Under the pieces are notes generated by a model. It did not search any database and was not told the origin of the DNA. It saw only the letters and a program-made list of their open reading frames with translations. A DNA stretch of 64,000 nt from a marine gamma proteobacterium HTCC2143. Lineage in GTDB: Bacteria; Pseudomonadota; Gammaproteobacteria; Pseudomonadales; Dasaniaceae. Below are positions 1 through 10,089 of the stretch, in pieces. A program made the translations under genes and the position numbers. The DNA is taken from positions 1 through 64,000 of the forward strand of contig AAVT01000011.1 in the NCBI GenBank assembly GCA_000169075.1, in the 5' to 3' direction. Each line of letters starts with the position of its first letter. Position 1 is the first letter of the stretch.

Positions 1-1
1 T

Positions 2-628
2 CTCTATAGCCGTGCATTTCAGCTACTCGTGTCCATTGGCAACATGCCGGTAATGGGGCTGATGGCGGATGTCACCAATACCATCGCCGAAGGGGAAGTA
101 TTACAGCTCACCAAAGCCGGCGACCCCGACACCACCGAGGATCAGTATTTTCAGGTTATTACCAATAAAACAGCGGTTTTATTTGCAGCAGCCACAGCCG
201 GTGGCGCCATTCTAGCGCAGCAAGACCAAACGACTGTCGACAACTATTATCAGTATGGCCTCAACCTGGGCATTGCATTTCAGTTAATTGACGACGTCCT
301 TGATTATGAGGGTAATGCCGCAGACATGGGCAAAAATGTAGGCGATGACTTGGCTGAGGGGAAACCTACCCTGCCCCTGATTTATGCCATGAGAAAAGGC
401 ACTGACCAGCAGGCAAAGTTGATTCGCCGTGCTATCGAAAATAAAACCAATGAGGATATCGAAGCCGTTATTGCCATCGTTAAACACAGCGGCGCTCTGA
501 CCTACACCAAAGACATGGCGAAAACATTCAGCGACAACGCCAAATTCTGTCTTAGCGGCGCCAAAGACACGCCTTACACACAGGGCCTAGCGCGCCTGGC
601 AACACTGGCTGTTGACCGAAATGCATAG
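2..628 (+). CDS. ispB: Polyprenyl (octaprenyl) diphosphate synthase, C-terminal part
   Basis: Only the C-terminal two thirds or so is present; the frame is open to the left edge (LYSRAFQLLV precedes the first internal start-like codon at 29), so the gene begins outside the window. The trans-prenyltransferase second aspartate-rich motif is visible as LIDDVLDYEG, followed by GKNVGDDLAEGKPTLPLI, typical of IspB. The family elongates farnesyl diphosphate with isopentenyl diphosphate to make the ubiquinone side chain in the cytoplasm. It is a housekeeping gene that marks the chromosomal border of the EPS locus. It ends in TAG, which shows that TAG is a normal stop here. Confidence 0.93.
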   Translation, partial: LYSRAFQLLVSIGNMPVMGLMADVTNTIAEGEVLQLTKAGDPDTTEDQYFQVITNKTAVLFAAATAGGAILAQQDQTTVDNYYQYGLNLGIAFQLIDDVLDYEGNAADMGKNVGDDLAEGKPTLPLIYAMRKGTDQQAKLIRRAIENKTNEDIEAVIAIVKHSGALTYTKDMAKTFSDNAKFCLSGAKDTPYTQGLARLATLAVDRNA

Positions 629-745
629 CTAACGCAGCCGGCCAGAACGTGAACAAGTGCACACATTGCTAAACCGGGTCTTGATCTAGAGACAATAAGC
701 GCTCAAAATTGCCCGAATAACGACAAAACGAGTAGCTTTTCTACT

Positions 746-1249
746 ATGGACAGTTTCTTAAAGCTCATCGCTACACTGCTGGTTTCATCGACACTGATTG
801 CCTGTGGTGGTGGCGGTGGCGGCAGTGGTGGTGGTGGTAGCAGTACCAGCAGTTCAGGTTCATCGAACTCGACACCGGTAACCAGTGAAACGACGAAAGC
901 CCTTGAGTCGAACGCGCCTGCCAGTAATCAGCTTCCGCCTTTAGATCCACCGGTAATTGATACGCCGCCCGACAAAACTGTCGACATCACACTGTCGTGG
1001 GTGGCCCCAACCACTCGAGAAAACGGCGACGCACTGCTATTTTCCGAAATTGATGGCTATGAGATCTATTATTTTAAAGACGGCACCAGCGAAGATAACG
1101 ACCAGCTTGTCTCCATAACCGACCCAAATACTGTTGACACGACCATTAGCAATCTGACCGCCGGAACCTACTATTTTGCTATTGCAACGCTGGACTCTGA
1201 AGGCTTGTATAGCGACACCTCCGACTACGTCGAACTGGTTATCGACTGA
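746..1249 (+). CDS. Fibronectin type III domain lipoprotein
   Basis: Protein of 167 residues with a short signal peptide ending in a lipobox (LIAC, Cys20), so it is probably an outer-membrane or periplasmic lipoprotein. A Gly/Ser-rich low-complexity linker follows (about residues 21-43). From about residue 78 to the end lies one FN3-like beta-sandwich repeat: the DITLSWVAPTTRENG opening, DGYEIYY in the middle and AGTYYFAIATLDSEGLYS at the end. Small FN3 lipoproteins often sit beside PEP-CTERM/exosortase loci. The exact function is not known. It stands alone between ispB and the DUF1631 gene. Confidence 0.75.
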   Translation: MDSFLKLIATLLVSSTLIACGGGGGGSGGGGSSTSSSGSSNSTPVTSETTKALESNAPASNQLPPLDPPVIDTPPDKTVDITLSWVAPTTRENGDALLFSEIDGYEIYYFKDGTSEDNDQLVSITDPNTVDTTISNLTAGTYYFAIATLDSEGLYSDTSDYVELVID

Positions 1250-1559
1250 TCTCTTCGACTTCGTCACTCGAACAACTTTACAGTCGCCAAAAATTCTTTT
1301 AGATTGGGGTACCTAGGTTTTTTAAGACTTGGGAGTTATTACCGACTCACCCGATGCCTGTTATTTTATCGTTTAATAATCAGCCACTTAAGTCGACAAT
1401 AACCGATAGCGACAGCGCCTCACGCAAGGAATAATCATTACACCATTGAATGGATTAGCCGCTTAACGATGCAGCAGTCAACACGACTCTATTTAACGGT
1501 ATGATTTAAGCAGGCTATACTCAACGAAGTTACGTCATTAAAGGTACGACTGGGCTACG
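1250..1559. other. Intergenic stretch without recognised gene
   Basis: About 310 bases between the FN3 lipoprotein and the DUF1631 gene. I see no coding potential, no RNA gene and no clear terminator. It presumably carries the promoter of the downstream gene, but no convincing -35/-10 or -24/-12 pair stands out. Confidence 0.4.
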
Positions 1560-3812
1560 ATGAAAAAAGAATCCGATCTTATCAAAGCAGTGCCTAACGA
1601 CGGCCGACAAAGGAATTTACCGGTGTTATTGCGGCAAACCAAAGACAGTACAATTTCCATTTTGCTAGCGCACTTAGAAAATCTTTTTAGCGCCTGTGAC
1701 GACCTATTTTTTGACCTCTCGAGCCGCTCAGTCAGTAATACCGAGCAAAACCTTTATTTTGAATCCATGCGAGAGATCCGTTTGCAAAAAGAGGGCGTTA
1801 TTGCCGCTTTTCGCGCTGAAATTGAAGGTGGGTTTCACAATTTATTGGCCAATGTGACGCCCCAAAAAAAACCCACCGATAACGATGGCGAAAATAGTAG
1901 CCTTAGCTTGGTTAAAAATGATGTATTGGAGCAAGATGTTGCGGTGACCAGCATGGTCAACAAAGCGAGAATTAACTGCCAGGAAAGCCTTTATCACTTA
2001 AACCTGCGACTGGACTATCTGTTGCCGGGAATTACTGTCACTGAAAAAAACAATCCTCTTGACCCCCACCAGATCTGCCACTATTTCGCCGACGCCTGTC
2101 AGTGCCTTGACCTTAATATTAAAGCTAGAATCATCGTTCTCAAACAGTTTGATCGACTGGTTGTCTCAACGCTGACAACGGTTTATGCCGCGGCTAACGC
2201 AGTGCTAGTTGAAGCGGGCATCCTTCCGGACACAAGGGAATATGCCAAGTCAAAGTCGGGCGGAAAAATTCAAGCGCCGCCGCCAGCGCCAGATAAAGTG
2301 GTTAGCGACGTTTTATCTCCACAAATACAGCAGAATGTTGAAGTGGAATTTGCCGAGCTCGGCAGATTATTTGCCTCTATTCGACAATATTCTCCTGACG
2401 TTCTTGCACGGGTTATCCCCAACTACACACCCTACGCCTCAAATCCAGGACCCGTGCTACAAAACCAGGAGCTGTTGCAACGGCTTAACGCTAACCAGCA
2501 TATGTCGACACCGCAATTGTCCGACGCTGAACTCAAGCTCAATGGCATACGAAACATTATCGACGATATATTGTCGAGCCATGGTCAAGAACCAGAGCGC
2601 GCACTTCATCAACCTGATGATGATGTTATTAACCTAGTCGCTATGTTCTTTGATTTTGTGCTTGACGATAAAAATTTGCCGCTGCCGGTACAGGCATTGA
2701 TTAGCCGCTTACAAATCCCGGTGTTAAAAATAGCGCTGCATGACAAAGCTTTCTTTAGCGATGGTTCTCACCCAACAAGAAAATTGATCAATGCCATTGC
2801 CAATGCCAGTATCGGCTGGGATGACTCATCGCAACTGGAAAAAGATCGCTTGTACGATGTGATTACCAAAATCACCCATGACATTAACGAACAATATGAA
2901 GACGACGATAACGTTTTTACGGCCAAGTACAACGAGTTGCAGCTCTTCATTGAACAAACAGAGCGCCGCTCCTCGGTTGTAGAAAAACGCACAGAACAGT
3001 TAGCTGAGGGACAGGCAAAAACCAATCAAGCGAAGCGCATGGCCCAGAGAGCAATGTTTGAAAAACTAAAGTCAACGTCGCTGCCAGAGGTGATCAGTCA
3101 GTTTCTGACGGAGCATTGGCTCAGCTACCTGGTGATGACCCACCTTAAACATGGCGATGAAAGTCCGGAATGGATTGATGCCACGCAATTAATCGATGAC
3201 TTGTCTTGGGCCAGCCAAAAACAAACCGATGCAAAATCACTGGAGCGTCTGGAAAAAATCAGGCCCGCCCTGCTCACCCGAATTGGCGCAAGTCTGGAAA
3301 CAATCTCTGCCACCCCAGAAGAAGCCACAGACACCCTCGCCACGATCGAGCAAACCCTTAGACTACTTCACGGCGCGTCAACCGACACACCCGAGATACG
3401 CCCGCTGACCGCCGAGCAAGCAAGAAACCTCGGGCACACGCCGGGCAGCGGCAGCAAGTCTTGGAAGGACATGACCGGGGTTGAACGCCAACAAGCGCGC
3501 TACAAACAGCTGACCTATGACTTTATTCGCAAAGCCGAAGAGCTTCCGCTGCAAACGTGGCTGTCTTATGTAGACAATAAAACCGGGAAAATAACTCGCT
3601 GTAAACTGGCCTCAAGAATTGAACAAACCGACACCTATGTTTTCGTCAATCGCTTTGGCTTCAGAGCATTAGAAAAACAACGGAAAGACTTCGCGGTCGA
3701 TTTGCAAGCGGGACGAGCCGCCATCTTAGATAGCGGCCAACTGTTTGACCGTGCACTGAGCAATGTTCTCGCCCGCCTTAACAGCACGAGTAAATTACCC
3801 ACCGAGAAATAA
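1560..3812 (+). CDS. DUF1631 family protein
   Basis: A 750-residue soluble protein matching the pattern of the DUF1631 family (once misnamed thymidine phosphorylase-related). The features are an N-terminal helical part with LPVLLRQTKDSTISILL, a middle stretch with DVINLVAMFFDFVLDD followed by LPLPVQALISRLQIPVLKIAL, and a C-terminal part with WLSYVDNKTGKITRCKLASR and a DRALSNVLARL ending. No signal peptide or membrane segment is visible. The biochemical role of the family is unknown; some members have been linked to c-di-GMP or PilZ-type control, but nothing here shows this directly. It is a single gene just upstream of prsK. Confidence 0.85.
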   Translation: MKKESDLIKAVPNDGRQRNLPVLLRQTKDSTISILLAHLENLFSACDDLFFDLSSRSVSNTEQNLYFESMREIRLQKEGVIAAFRAEIEGGFHNLLANVTPQKKPTDNDGENSSLSLVKNDVLEQDVAVTSMVNKARINCQESLYHLNLRLDYLLPGITVTEKNNPLDPHQICHYFADACQCLDLNIKARIIVLKQFDRLVVSTLTTVYAAANAVLVEAGILPDTREYAKSKSGGKIQAPPPAPDKVVSDVLSPQIQQNVEVEFAELGRLFASIRQYSPDVLARVIPNYTPYASNPGPVLQNQELLQRLNANQHMSTPQLSDAELKLNGIRNIIDDILSSHGQEPERALHQPDDDVINLVAMFFDFVLDDKNLPLPVQALISRLQIPVLKIALHDKAFFSDGSHPTRKLINAIANASIGWDDSSQLEKDRLYDVITKITHDINEQYEDDDNVFTAKYNELQLFIEQTERRSSVVEKRTEQLAEGQAKTNQAKRMAQRAMFEKLKSTSLPEVISQFLTEHWLSYLVMTHLKHGDESPEWIDATQLIDDLSWASQKQTDAKSLERLEKIRPALLTRIGASLETISATPEEATDTLATIEQTLRLLHGASTDTPEIRPLTAEQARNLGHTPGSGSKSWKDMTGVERQQARYKQLTYDFIRKAEELPLQTWLSYVDNKTGKITRCKLASRIEQTDTYVFVNRFGFRALEKQRKDFAVDLQAGRAAILDSGQLFDRALSNVLARLNSTSKLPTEK

Positions 3813-3821
3813 TTAAATTTT

Positions 3822-3858
3822 GTCAGGAATACCAGTAAAATAAGTCGGTATTCTTGAC
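3822..3858. repeat. Inverted repeat between DUF1631 gene and prsK
   Basis: Arms 3822-3833 (GTCAGGAATACC) and 3847-3858 (GGTATTCTTGAC) pair over 12 bases with one mismatch around a 13-base loop. On the plus strand it is not followed by a T run, so it is not a classical terminator in that direction; the A/T-rich side faces the DUF1631 stop codon. It could be a weak transcript-end hairpin. Confidence 0.35.
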
Positions 3859-3933
3859 CAAACAGCCTATTATCTTGCTGACACACTCACGCTGATTTTT
3901 AATCAAGCCAGCCACTATTAGAACCCCGCCTTT

Positions 3934-5988
3934 ATGGATGAAAATTATATTGCCTTTATAAGCTATTCGGTTGGTGGCGCCTGTTTTGCAGCGTTAACCC
4001 TGCTGCTGGCCTATCTGTGCAAACAGAAGCTTGTTCATCCTTTTTTGGTCTTCGCCAGCCTCTGCTCCCTGTTATGGAGCGCTGCCATTGCCGCCAACTA
4101 TCAGCATTTTACACTGCCACGCGAAGGATTGTTGCTGTTGGAAACACTGCGCTACGCCAGTTGGATCGTGGCGCTTATGGTATCGCTTCAATTTGCCACC
4201 GGTCAGCGACTACCCAGAATTTTTCGGGCCATGCTGCACAGTTTATGGCTGATAAGCTTCATACTGATTGGCACGCTGATAGTTCTGAAAAATCCCCTAC
4301 TCAACGACGGCAATCTGTTGATATGGAATGGTCTAATCTTAGCCATCGCAGGCCTGGTGGCAGTGGAACAACTTTACCGCAATGCGCGACATCAGCGGAT
4401 GATGAAATTACTCAGTATCTGCATCGGCGCTTTATTTGCCTATGACCTCTATTTATTTTCCTATAGCCTAATTTTTACTGAAATTGATAAGGGACTTTGG
4501 CAATCACGGGGAGCAGTTAACGGCTTAGCGGCGCTATTAATGACGCTAGGCGCGATTACCGTGGCACGTCAAAATCCACAAAGGTCCGTCTTTTCTGTAT
4601 CACGTCCAGTTGCCTTTTATACCACCAGTATTTCTGCCGCGGGGGGCTTTCTAGCGCTGATTGCTCTGGGTGGCTATTATGTTCAGCTATACGGAGGCCG
4701 CTGGGGTAGTGTTGTTCAAATAGCCATTCTGTTTAGTGCCTTTGTCTCGCTACTGGCGCTGTTTGGCTCCACGACAATTCGATCAAAAGTTAATGTATGG
4801 ATTAATAAAAACTTTTTCCGCCACAAATATGATTATCGCAAAGAGTGGTTACAATTAATCAATTCACTGACCCACAGCGACACTGATGAAGACTTCAATG
4901 AGCGAGCCATTACCGTTGTCGCCTCAATCTTTAAAAGTCAGGGTGGCTGTTTGTGGCTGGAAGACAGCGGCTTTTACCGCCCGATCAAAGCACTGGGTAT
5001 GCCACTGCCCGACGCCCGTCACTGTGAACCGATCGAAACCCCCTTCTGCAGAGCCATGCAGCAACAGGAATGGGTCTTCTCCACCCATACTAGCCTCCCT
5101 AACTTTCCCGAAGACATCAATAAACGTCTGCCCGAGTGGGTAAAATCGATTCCCAATCTGTGGTTAGTGCTTCCGTTATTAACCGAAAAACGACTGTTGG
5201 GCTTTATTATCTTGACGGAACCCAGCACCGACGCCTCAGTCACCTGGGAAGACTTGGACCTACTTAAGGCCGTCGGCCGGCAGGTGGCTAGCTATCTGGA
5301 TCGCCACGAGGCGTCTGAGCAGCTGGCGCGAGCGCAACAATTTGATGCCTTTAACAAATTAACGGCTTTTGTTATGCACGATTTGAAGAATCTAATTGCC
5401 CAACAGGCCCTGGTGGTGGAAAACGCCGCCAAACATAAAGAGAACCCGGCATTTGTCGAAGATGCCATCAAGACCATCGACAACTCAGTGGGCCGTATGA
5501 GTAACTTACTGAGAAAACTCCAGCAACAGAAAACCACTGATATTGAGCGGCTGCAGCTCCATAAAATATTGATTGATGCTGTACAAAAATGCCAGTCAAA
5601 CCGGCCGTCACCCTCACTTCGCCTTGAAACCCAATCGGTGAAAGTCGAGGCTGATCGCGATCACCTAACCATGATTCTGGCCAATATCATCAAGAATGCC
5701 CAAGAGGCCACAGCCGTTAGCGGATTTGTTGACGTCACTTTACGAGAAGACGGCAAAAATGCCATTATCACAGTGGAAGACAATGGCGCGGGTATGGATA
5801 ATGAGTTTGTCCAAAATCGACTGTTCAAACCCTTCGATACCACCAAGTCTGGTAAAGGGATGGGGATAGGCGTGTATCAAACCCGAGAATTTATCGCTGG
5901 CCTAGGCGGACGGGTAGAGGTTGAAAGTGCGGTCAATGAAGGCACTACCTTCACCATCACGATACCTGTCAGTACGCTGAAAGCTTAA
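3934..5988 (+). CDS. prsK: XrtA/PEP-CTERM system sensor histidine kinase PrsK
   Basis: A 684-residue membrane sensor kinase. The first 290 or so residues hold about eight hydrophobic segments. A GAF-like region (about 310-450) follows, then the dimerisation/phosphoacceptor helix AFVMHDLKNLIAQ with His482 as likely phosphoacceptor. The HATPase domain shows the N box (ILANIIKNAQEA), G1 box (VEDNGAGM) and GKGMGIGVYQTREF. The build matches PrsK, which pairs with PrsR in exosortase A genomes to control EPS/PEP-CTERM genes. prsR starts 8 bases downstream and prsT and xrtA follow, so the four probably form one transcription unit. The signal sensed is unknown. Confidence 0.93.
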   Translation: MDENYIAFISYSVGGACFAALTLLLAYLCKQKLVHPFLVFASLCSLLWSAAIAANYQHFTLPREGLLLLETLRYASWIVALMVSLQFATGQRLPRIFRAMLHSLWLISFILIGTLIVLKNPLLNDGNLLIWNGLILAIAGLVAVEQLYRNARHQRMMKLLSICIGALFAYDLYLFSYSLIFTEIDKGLWQSRGAVNGLAALLMTLGAITVARQNPQRSVFSVSRPVAFYTTSISAAGGFLALIALGGYYVQLYGGRWGSVVQIAILFSAFVSLLALFGSTTIRSKVNVWINKNFFRHKYDYRKEWLQLINSLTHSDTDEDFNERAITVVASIFKSQGGCLWLEDSGFYRPIKALGMPLPDARHCEPIETPFCRAMQQQEWVFSTHTSLPNFPEDINKRLPEWVKSIPNLWLVLPLLTEKRLLGFIILTEPSTDASVTWEDLDLLKAVGRQVASYLDRHEASEQLARAQQFDAFNKLTAFVMHDLKNLIAQQALVVENAAKHKENPAFVEDAIKTIDNSVGRMSNLLRKLQQQKTTDIERLQLHKILIDAVQKCQSNRPSPSLRLETQSVKVEADRDHLTMILANIIKNAQEATAVSGFVDVTLREDGKNAIITVEDNGAGMDNEFVQNRLFKPFDTTKSGKGMGIGVYQTREFIAGLGGRVEVESAVNEGTTFTITIPVSTLKA

Positions 5989-5996
5989 AGGATTGT

Positions 5997-7349
5997 ATGA
6001 GTAGCGATAGCAACCTAAAAACCCTTCTCATCGTAGAAGATGATATTGGATTACAAAGCCAACTTCGCTGGCACTTTGATCAATACAACGTGGTTATCGC
6101 CGGTGATCGAGAAAGCGCTATCGCGGCCGTCCGTCAGCATGAACCTGAGGTGGTATTGCAGGATTTAGGCCTGCCGCCCGATGAAGAAGGCGTTGAAGAA
6201 GGCTTTAAATCCGTCCAAGAAATCAGCCGGTTGTCGCCCAATACCAAGATTATTGTGGTCACAGGCAACCACGATTATGAAAATGCGGTAAGAGCCGTTG
6301 CCCTGGGAGCTTACGACTTTTACCAGAAACCGATTAATACCGGAACGCTGGATCTGATTGTGCAGCGGGCTTATCACATGTTCAGCCTGGAGCAAAAACA
6401 CCGGCAGTTGCAGGGGGCTCATGTGTCACCCTTGGCTGGCGTTATTGCATCAGACCATCAAATGCTACGTGTCTGTAAGACGGTGGAAAAGATTGCTCCC
6501 ACCTCCGTCACCTGCACCTTCTTAGGTGAAAGTGGAACGGGCAAAGAAGTGCTGGCAAAAGCTCTGCATCAGCTTAGCCCTCGCAGTGAAAACCGTTTTG
6601 TTGCAATTAACTGTGCAGCGGTGCCGGAAAACCTCATGGAAAGTGAGCTATTTGGTTACGAAAGAGGAGCCTTTACCGGCGCTAACAAGCAGACCTTGGG
6701 GAAAATTGAAACCGCCCAAAATGGCTCGCTTTTTCTCGATGAAATTGGTGATATGCCACTGCCTCTGCAAGCGAAACTGTTGCGCTTCTTACAAGAGCGC
6801 ACCATAGAACGGGTGGGCGGCAGGGTTGAAATTCCCGTCGATGTGCGGGTTATTTGTGCCACTAATAAAAATCTTGATGCGATGGTCGCCGAGGGAACCT
6901 TCCGGGAAGATCTTTATTATCGAATCTGTGAAATGGTCATCGACATACCACCGTTGCGAGACAGGCAGGGTGACAAAATATTGCTAGCGCGTTATTTTTT
7001 TGAAAATATGGCTCCCGGCCTCAATAATATTGTCAGTGGTTTTTCGATCGAAGCCGCTGAAGCGATAGAAGCCTACCCCTGGCCTGGCAACATTCGCGAA
7101 ATGGAAAATAAAATAAAACGCGCTATTATCATGTGTGATGGCAAACTGTTAACACCGGAAGACCTAGCCATCGGCGTCACTGAAGAATTGTCCATTAATC
7201 TGCGTCACGTGAGGGAACACGCTGAAAAAAATGCCATAATCCAAGCGCTATCCGTCACTGACGGCAATTATAGTTTAGCGGCAAAAATGCTCGGCGTATC
7301 ACGACCCACATTTTATAACCTGATCAGTAAATACGACATTACCCTTTAA
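5997..7349 (+). CDS. prsR: PEP-CTERM-box response regulator PrsR (sigma-54 activator)
   Basis: NtrC-type regulator of 450 residues. The receiver domain covers about 8-125, with Asp56 in LQDLGLP as phosphoacceptor. The AAA+ domain (about 150-380) has Walker A GESGTGKE (177-184), the sigma-54 contact loop GAFTGA (224-229), and ATNKNLDAM and YRICEMVIDIPPLR. A Fis-type helix-turn-helix lies at the C terminus (LAAKMLGVSRPTFYNL). It is expected to activate sigma-54 promoters of EPS and PEP-CTERM genes after phosphorylation by PrsK. An AAGGA ribosome-binding site overlaps the prsK stop. I did not find a convincing -24/-12 promoter in this window. Confidence 0.94.
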   Translation: MSSDSNLKTLLIVEDDIGLQSQLRWHFDQYNVVIAGDRESAIAAVRQHEPEVVLQDLGLPPDEEGVEEGFKSVQEISRLSPNTKIIVVTGNHDYENAVRAVALGAYDFYQKPINTGTLDLIVQRAYHMFSLEQKHRQLQGAHVSPLAGVIASDHQMLRVCKTVEKIAPTSVTCTFLGESGTGKEVLAKALHQLSPRSENRFVAINCAAVPENLMESELFGYERGAFTGANKQTLGKIETAQNGSLFLDEIGDMPLPLQAKLLRFLQERTIERVGGRVEIPVDVRVICATNKNLDAMVAEGTFREDLYYRICEMVIDIPPLRDRQGDKILLARYFFENMAPGLNNIVSGFSIEAAEAIEAYPWPGNIREMENKIKRAIIMCDGKLLTPEDLAIGVTEELSINLRHVREHAEKNAIIQALSVTDGNYSLAAKMLGVSRPTFYNLISKYDITL

Positions 7350-7402
7350 ACTCACCATTTATTAATTTGCTCGCAGAGATGCTGCAAGTGCAAGGAATGC
7401 TA

Positions 7403-10078
7403 ATGCTCAACACCACAGTCCAACAGTATTTAACCTCTAAGCGCCTTTCGCTGCTGATCATTCCGTTGATTGCGCTGTTGGCAGTGGTCGGTGGTTGTTC
7501 TGACAACACGCAGGAAGACAACAGCAAGCAGGCGCAAATTCATCAAAAAACCGCCGATTCGTACATTAAACAAGGGCAATTTAGGGCGGCCATCATCGAA
7601 GCCCGCAACGTCATCAAGTATTCTCCGTCCAGCTCTGATGGCTATATTACCCTCGCCATTATTTACAATGAGATTGGCAGCTCCGCCAGCGCTATTGAAC
7701 TCTTGGCGCCACTGGCGGCCAAAAACGCTAAGGCTATCTTACCCTTAACAGAAGCCTATATTCTCAGCGGCAAGTACACTTCTGCTCAGCAGCTTCTTGA
7801 TACCACTAGTGATGACGCCAATGCTAACAACAAGGAGCAGTTCGCCGTATTACAGGCAAAGATCTTTATCGCCGGCAGACAATTTGATCAGGCCCGAGAG
7901 GCCTTACTGCAAGTGCTGACAACAAACCCCAATAATATCGACGCCCATTTGAGTCTGGCACGCATCGATTTGATTACTGGCGACATCGCCAGCGCAAAAA
8001 AATCACTCTCGCAACTGCTCGTCAATAACGGTCAAAATTCTGAGCTGTTACACCTGCGTGCACAAGCGGCCTATATTGAAAACAATCTCGACGATGCCGA
8101 ACGCTTCCTCACGGATGCCCTCTCCTATTTACCTCAAACCGACATCATCACGCCAATGAAAACCCGCGTATTGCAGCAGCTGTCAGAAACCCTGACACAG
8201 CAAGGCCGCACCAGCGAAGCAATGATTTATACGCGACTGCTCGCTGAGGCCAATCCGGAAGGACACCAAGCCAAACAAACCCTCAATCAGGCCATGTCAC
8301 TGTATCAAGCCGGCGACCTTGATCAAGCCGAACAGCTATTATTGAAACTCTATGAACAATACCCCAACAATACTGTCAGCGGCATGATGCTGGGAATGAT
8401 CAACTATCAACAGGGGGATATGACCAAAGCCGGCGAGCTATTGGAGCAAAACATTGACCCTGAAATTGCCTCTTCAAACGTAATTAGTTCAGCGGCCATG
8501 GCTCAACTGAGGCTGGGCCAGTCTGACAAAGCAATTGCGCTGCTGCAGGCGGCATTAAAAACGCAACCGGATGATGCCAGTATCAATGCTATCTATGGCC
8601 TAGCGCTATTAACCACCAATCTGAAAGACCAACAGGGTGCATTAGCCCTGCAAAAAGCACTGGCCTTGGACCCGAAAAAATCCCAATTACACAGCGTACT
8701 AGCGAGGCATTTTATAGCTAGTCAGAAAGTGCAGCAGGCTTATGCTCAGCTGACCACTGCCTTGGGGAAAAACCCCGCCGACAATGAAGCCTTGCGGGTG
8801 TATATCGATGCGCTGCTCAGTAATCAAAGCCTGCAACAGGCACAGCAGCTGGCAGAGACCTTTGTCGAAAATAATCCGGCCAATGCCGAGGGTTATTTAC
8901 AACAGGCCAGAGTTTACATGGCCTCTGAAGATTTAGTCGGCGCCGAGCAGTCTTTGGTTAAAGCCGTTGCTGCCGATAACAACAAAATCCAAGCGCTATT
9001 GGGCTTGGGGCAGCTCGATTTTTCGAACCAACAGTGGCAGCAGGCAGCGCAGCATTTTCGCGACGTTATCGCCATTGATAACAGCAGCATCATCGCCTAT
9101 AAAGCCCTGATATCAAGCTTTGAAGCCCGCAAAGAAGGCGCTGAGATCATCGAGGAGCTAAGTAAAACCGCCAACACCGACACCGATACGTATGTTTTGT
9201 CCGCCGTATTGGCTGAATTTCATGCCCGCGGCGCCAATGCCGAACTGGCAGAACAGTTTATTGGCCAAGCACTGGCCGCCACCAGCGAAAACCCGTACGT
9301 CAACGCAACCGCCGTGAGCATCTATCGGGGCCTGTCCCGACAATTGGCCGCCGCCGATGACATGACGCAGGCAAAGTCCGCACTCTTAAAAGCCCTGAAC
9401 ATCAGCAGCGATAACACCAGCTTGCTGACTGACCTGGTGACCATTGAAATAGCCGCCGGTAATTACAGTGAAGCCCTGCAGGTCACCGAACAAATCAGAG
9501 CCCTTGTGCCCGACTCCCCGTTAGCGGACTATTTAAAGGGACGTGTCTACGCCACACAACAGCAATGGCCCGAAGCCATTGCTGACCTGCAATTGGCCTG
9601 GCAGATACAACCCAACAACAGCATCGCAGGGGCGCTATATGGCGCTCTGACGGCAAACGACAACACAGACAAGGCACAGTTATTTGTCGACGAATGGCAG
9701 CGGCTGATCCCCCAAAGCCCCAACCCCCTAATCATTAAAGCCACCCAACAACAGCAACAGGGCAACGCCATTGCCGCCATCGAGCTGTATGAAAAAGCGA
9801 TCGGCCTAAGCCCTAACAACGCCATCGCATTAAATAATTTGGCATGGCTCTACTTTGAAAACGGTAACTCCAAAGCGCGTGAACTGGCTGAAAAAGCCTA
9901 TCAATTAGCCCCCAACAGTGCCGGTATTCTAGATACCTACGGTTGGATATTGGTGAATGAGGGTAGCGTTGCCGAAGGGATTGAATTGCTGCAAAAAGCC
10001 GTTGCTGCCGCTGACAGCAGTGGTATCGATGTAGCAGAAATAGAAACGCATTTAGCCACCGCAATGAACAAGCAGTAG
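7403..10078 (+). CDS. prsT: XrtA/PEP-CTERM system TPR-repeat lipoprotein PrsT
   Basis: A protein of about 890 residues built almost wholly of TPR-like helical repeats (for example AIIEARNVIKYSPSSSDGYI, AIALLQAALKTQPDDASINA, AIELYEKAIGLSPNNAIAL). It begins with a signal peptide and a lipobox at AVVGGC (Cys32 from this start), so it is probably a periplasmic or outer-membrane lipoprotein. I chose the ATG at 7403 because AAGGA lies 6 bases upstream; TTG 7367, ATG 7379 and ATG 7397 are in-frame alternatives. PrsT is the usual third member of the prsK-prsR-prsT set and is thought to take part in assembly of secreted EPS/PEP-CTERM material. The exosortase gene starts 11 bases after it. Confidence 0.9.
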   Translation: MLNTTVQQYLTSKRLSLLIIPLIALLAVVGGCSDNTQEDNSKQAQIHQKTADSYIKQGQFRAAIIEARNVIKYSPSSSDGYITLAIIYNEIGSSASAIELLAPLAAKNAKAILPLTEAYILSGKYTSAQQLLDTTSDDANANNKEQFAVLQAKIFIAGRQFDQAREALLQVLTTNPNNIDAHLSLARIDLITGDIASAKKSLSQLLVNNGQNSELLHLRAQAAYIENNLDDAERFLTDALSYLPQTDIITPMKTRVLQQLSETLTQQGRTSEAMIYTRLLAEANPEGHQAKQTLNQAMSLYQAGDLDQAEQLLLKLYEQYPNNTVSGMMLGMINYQQGDMTKAGELLEQNIDPEIASSNVISSAAMAQLRLGQSDKAIALLQAALKTQPDDASINAIYGLALLTTNLKDQQGALALQKALALDPKKSQLHSVLARHFIASQKVQQAYAQLTTALGKNPADNEALRVYIDALLSNQSLQQAQQLAETFVENNPANAEGYLQQARVYMASEDLVGAEQSLVKAVAADNNKIQALLGLGQLDFSNQQWQQAAQHFRDVIAIDNSSIIAYKALISSFEARKEGAEIIEELSKTANTDTDTYVLSAVLAEFHARGANAELAEQFIGQALAATSENPYVNATAVSIYRGLSRQLAAADDMTQAKSALLKALNISSDNTSLLTDLVTIEIAAGNYSEALQVTEQIRALVPDSPLADYLKGRVYATQQQWPEAIADLQLAWQIQPNNSIAGALYGALTANDNTDKAQLFVDEWQRLIPQSPNPLIIKATQQQQQGNAIAAIELYEKAIGLSPNNAIALNNLAWLYFENGNSKARELAEKAYQLAPNSAGILDTYGWILVNEGSVAEGIELLQKAVAAADSSGIDVAEIETHLATAMNKQ

Positions 10079-10089
10079 AGATACTAACA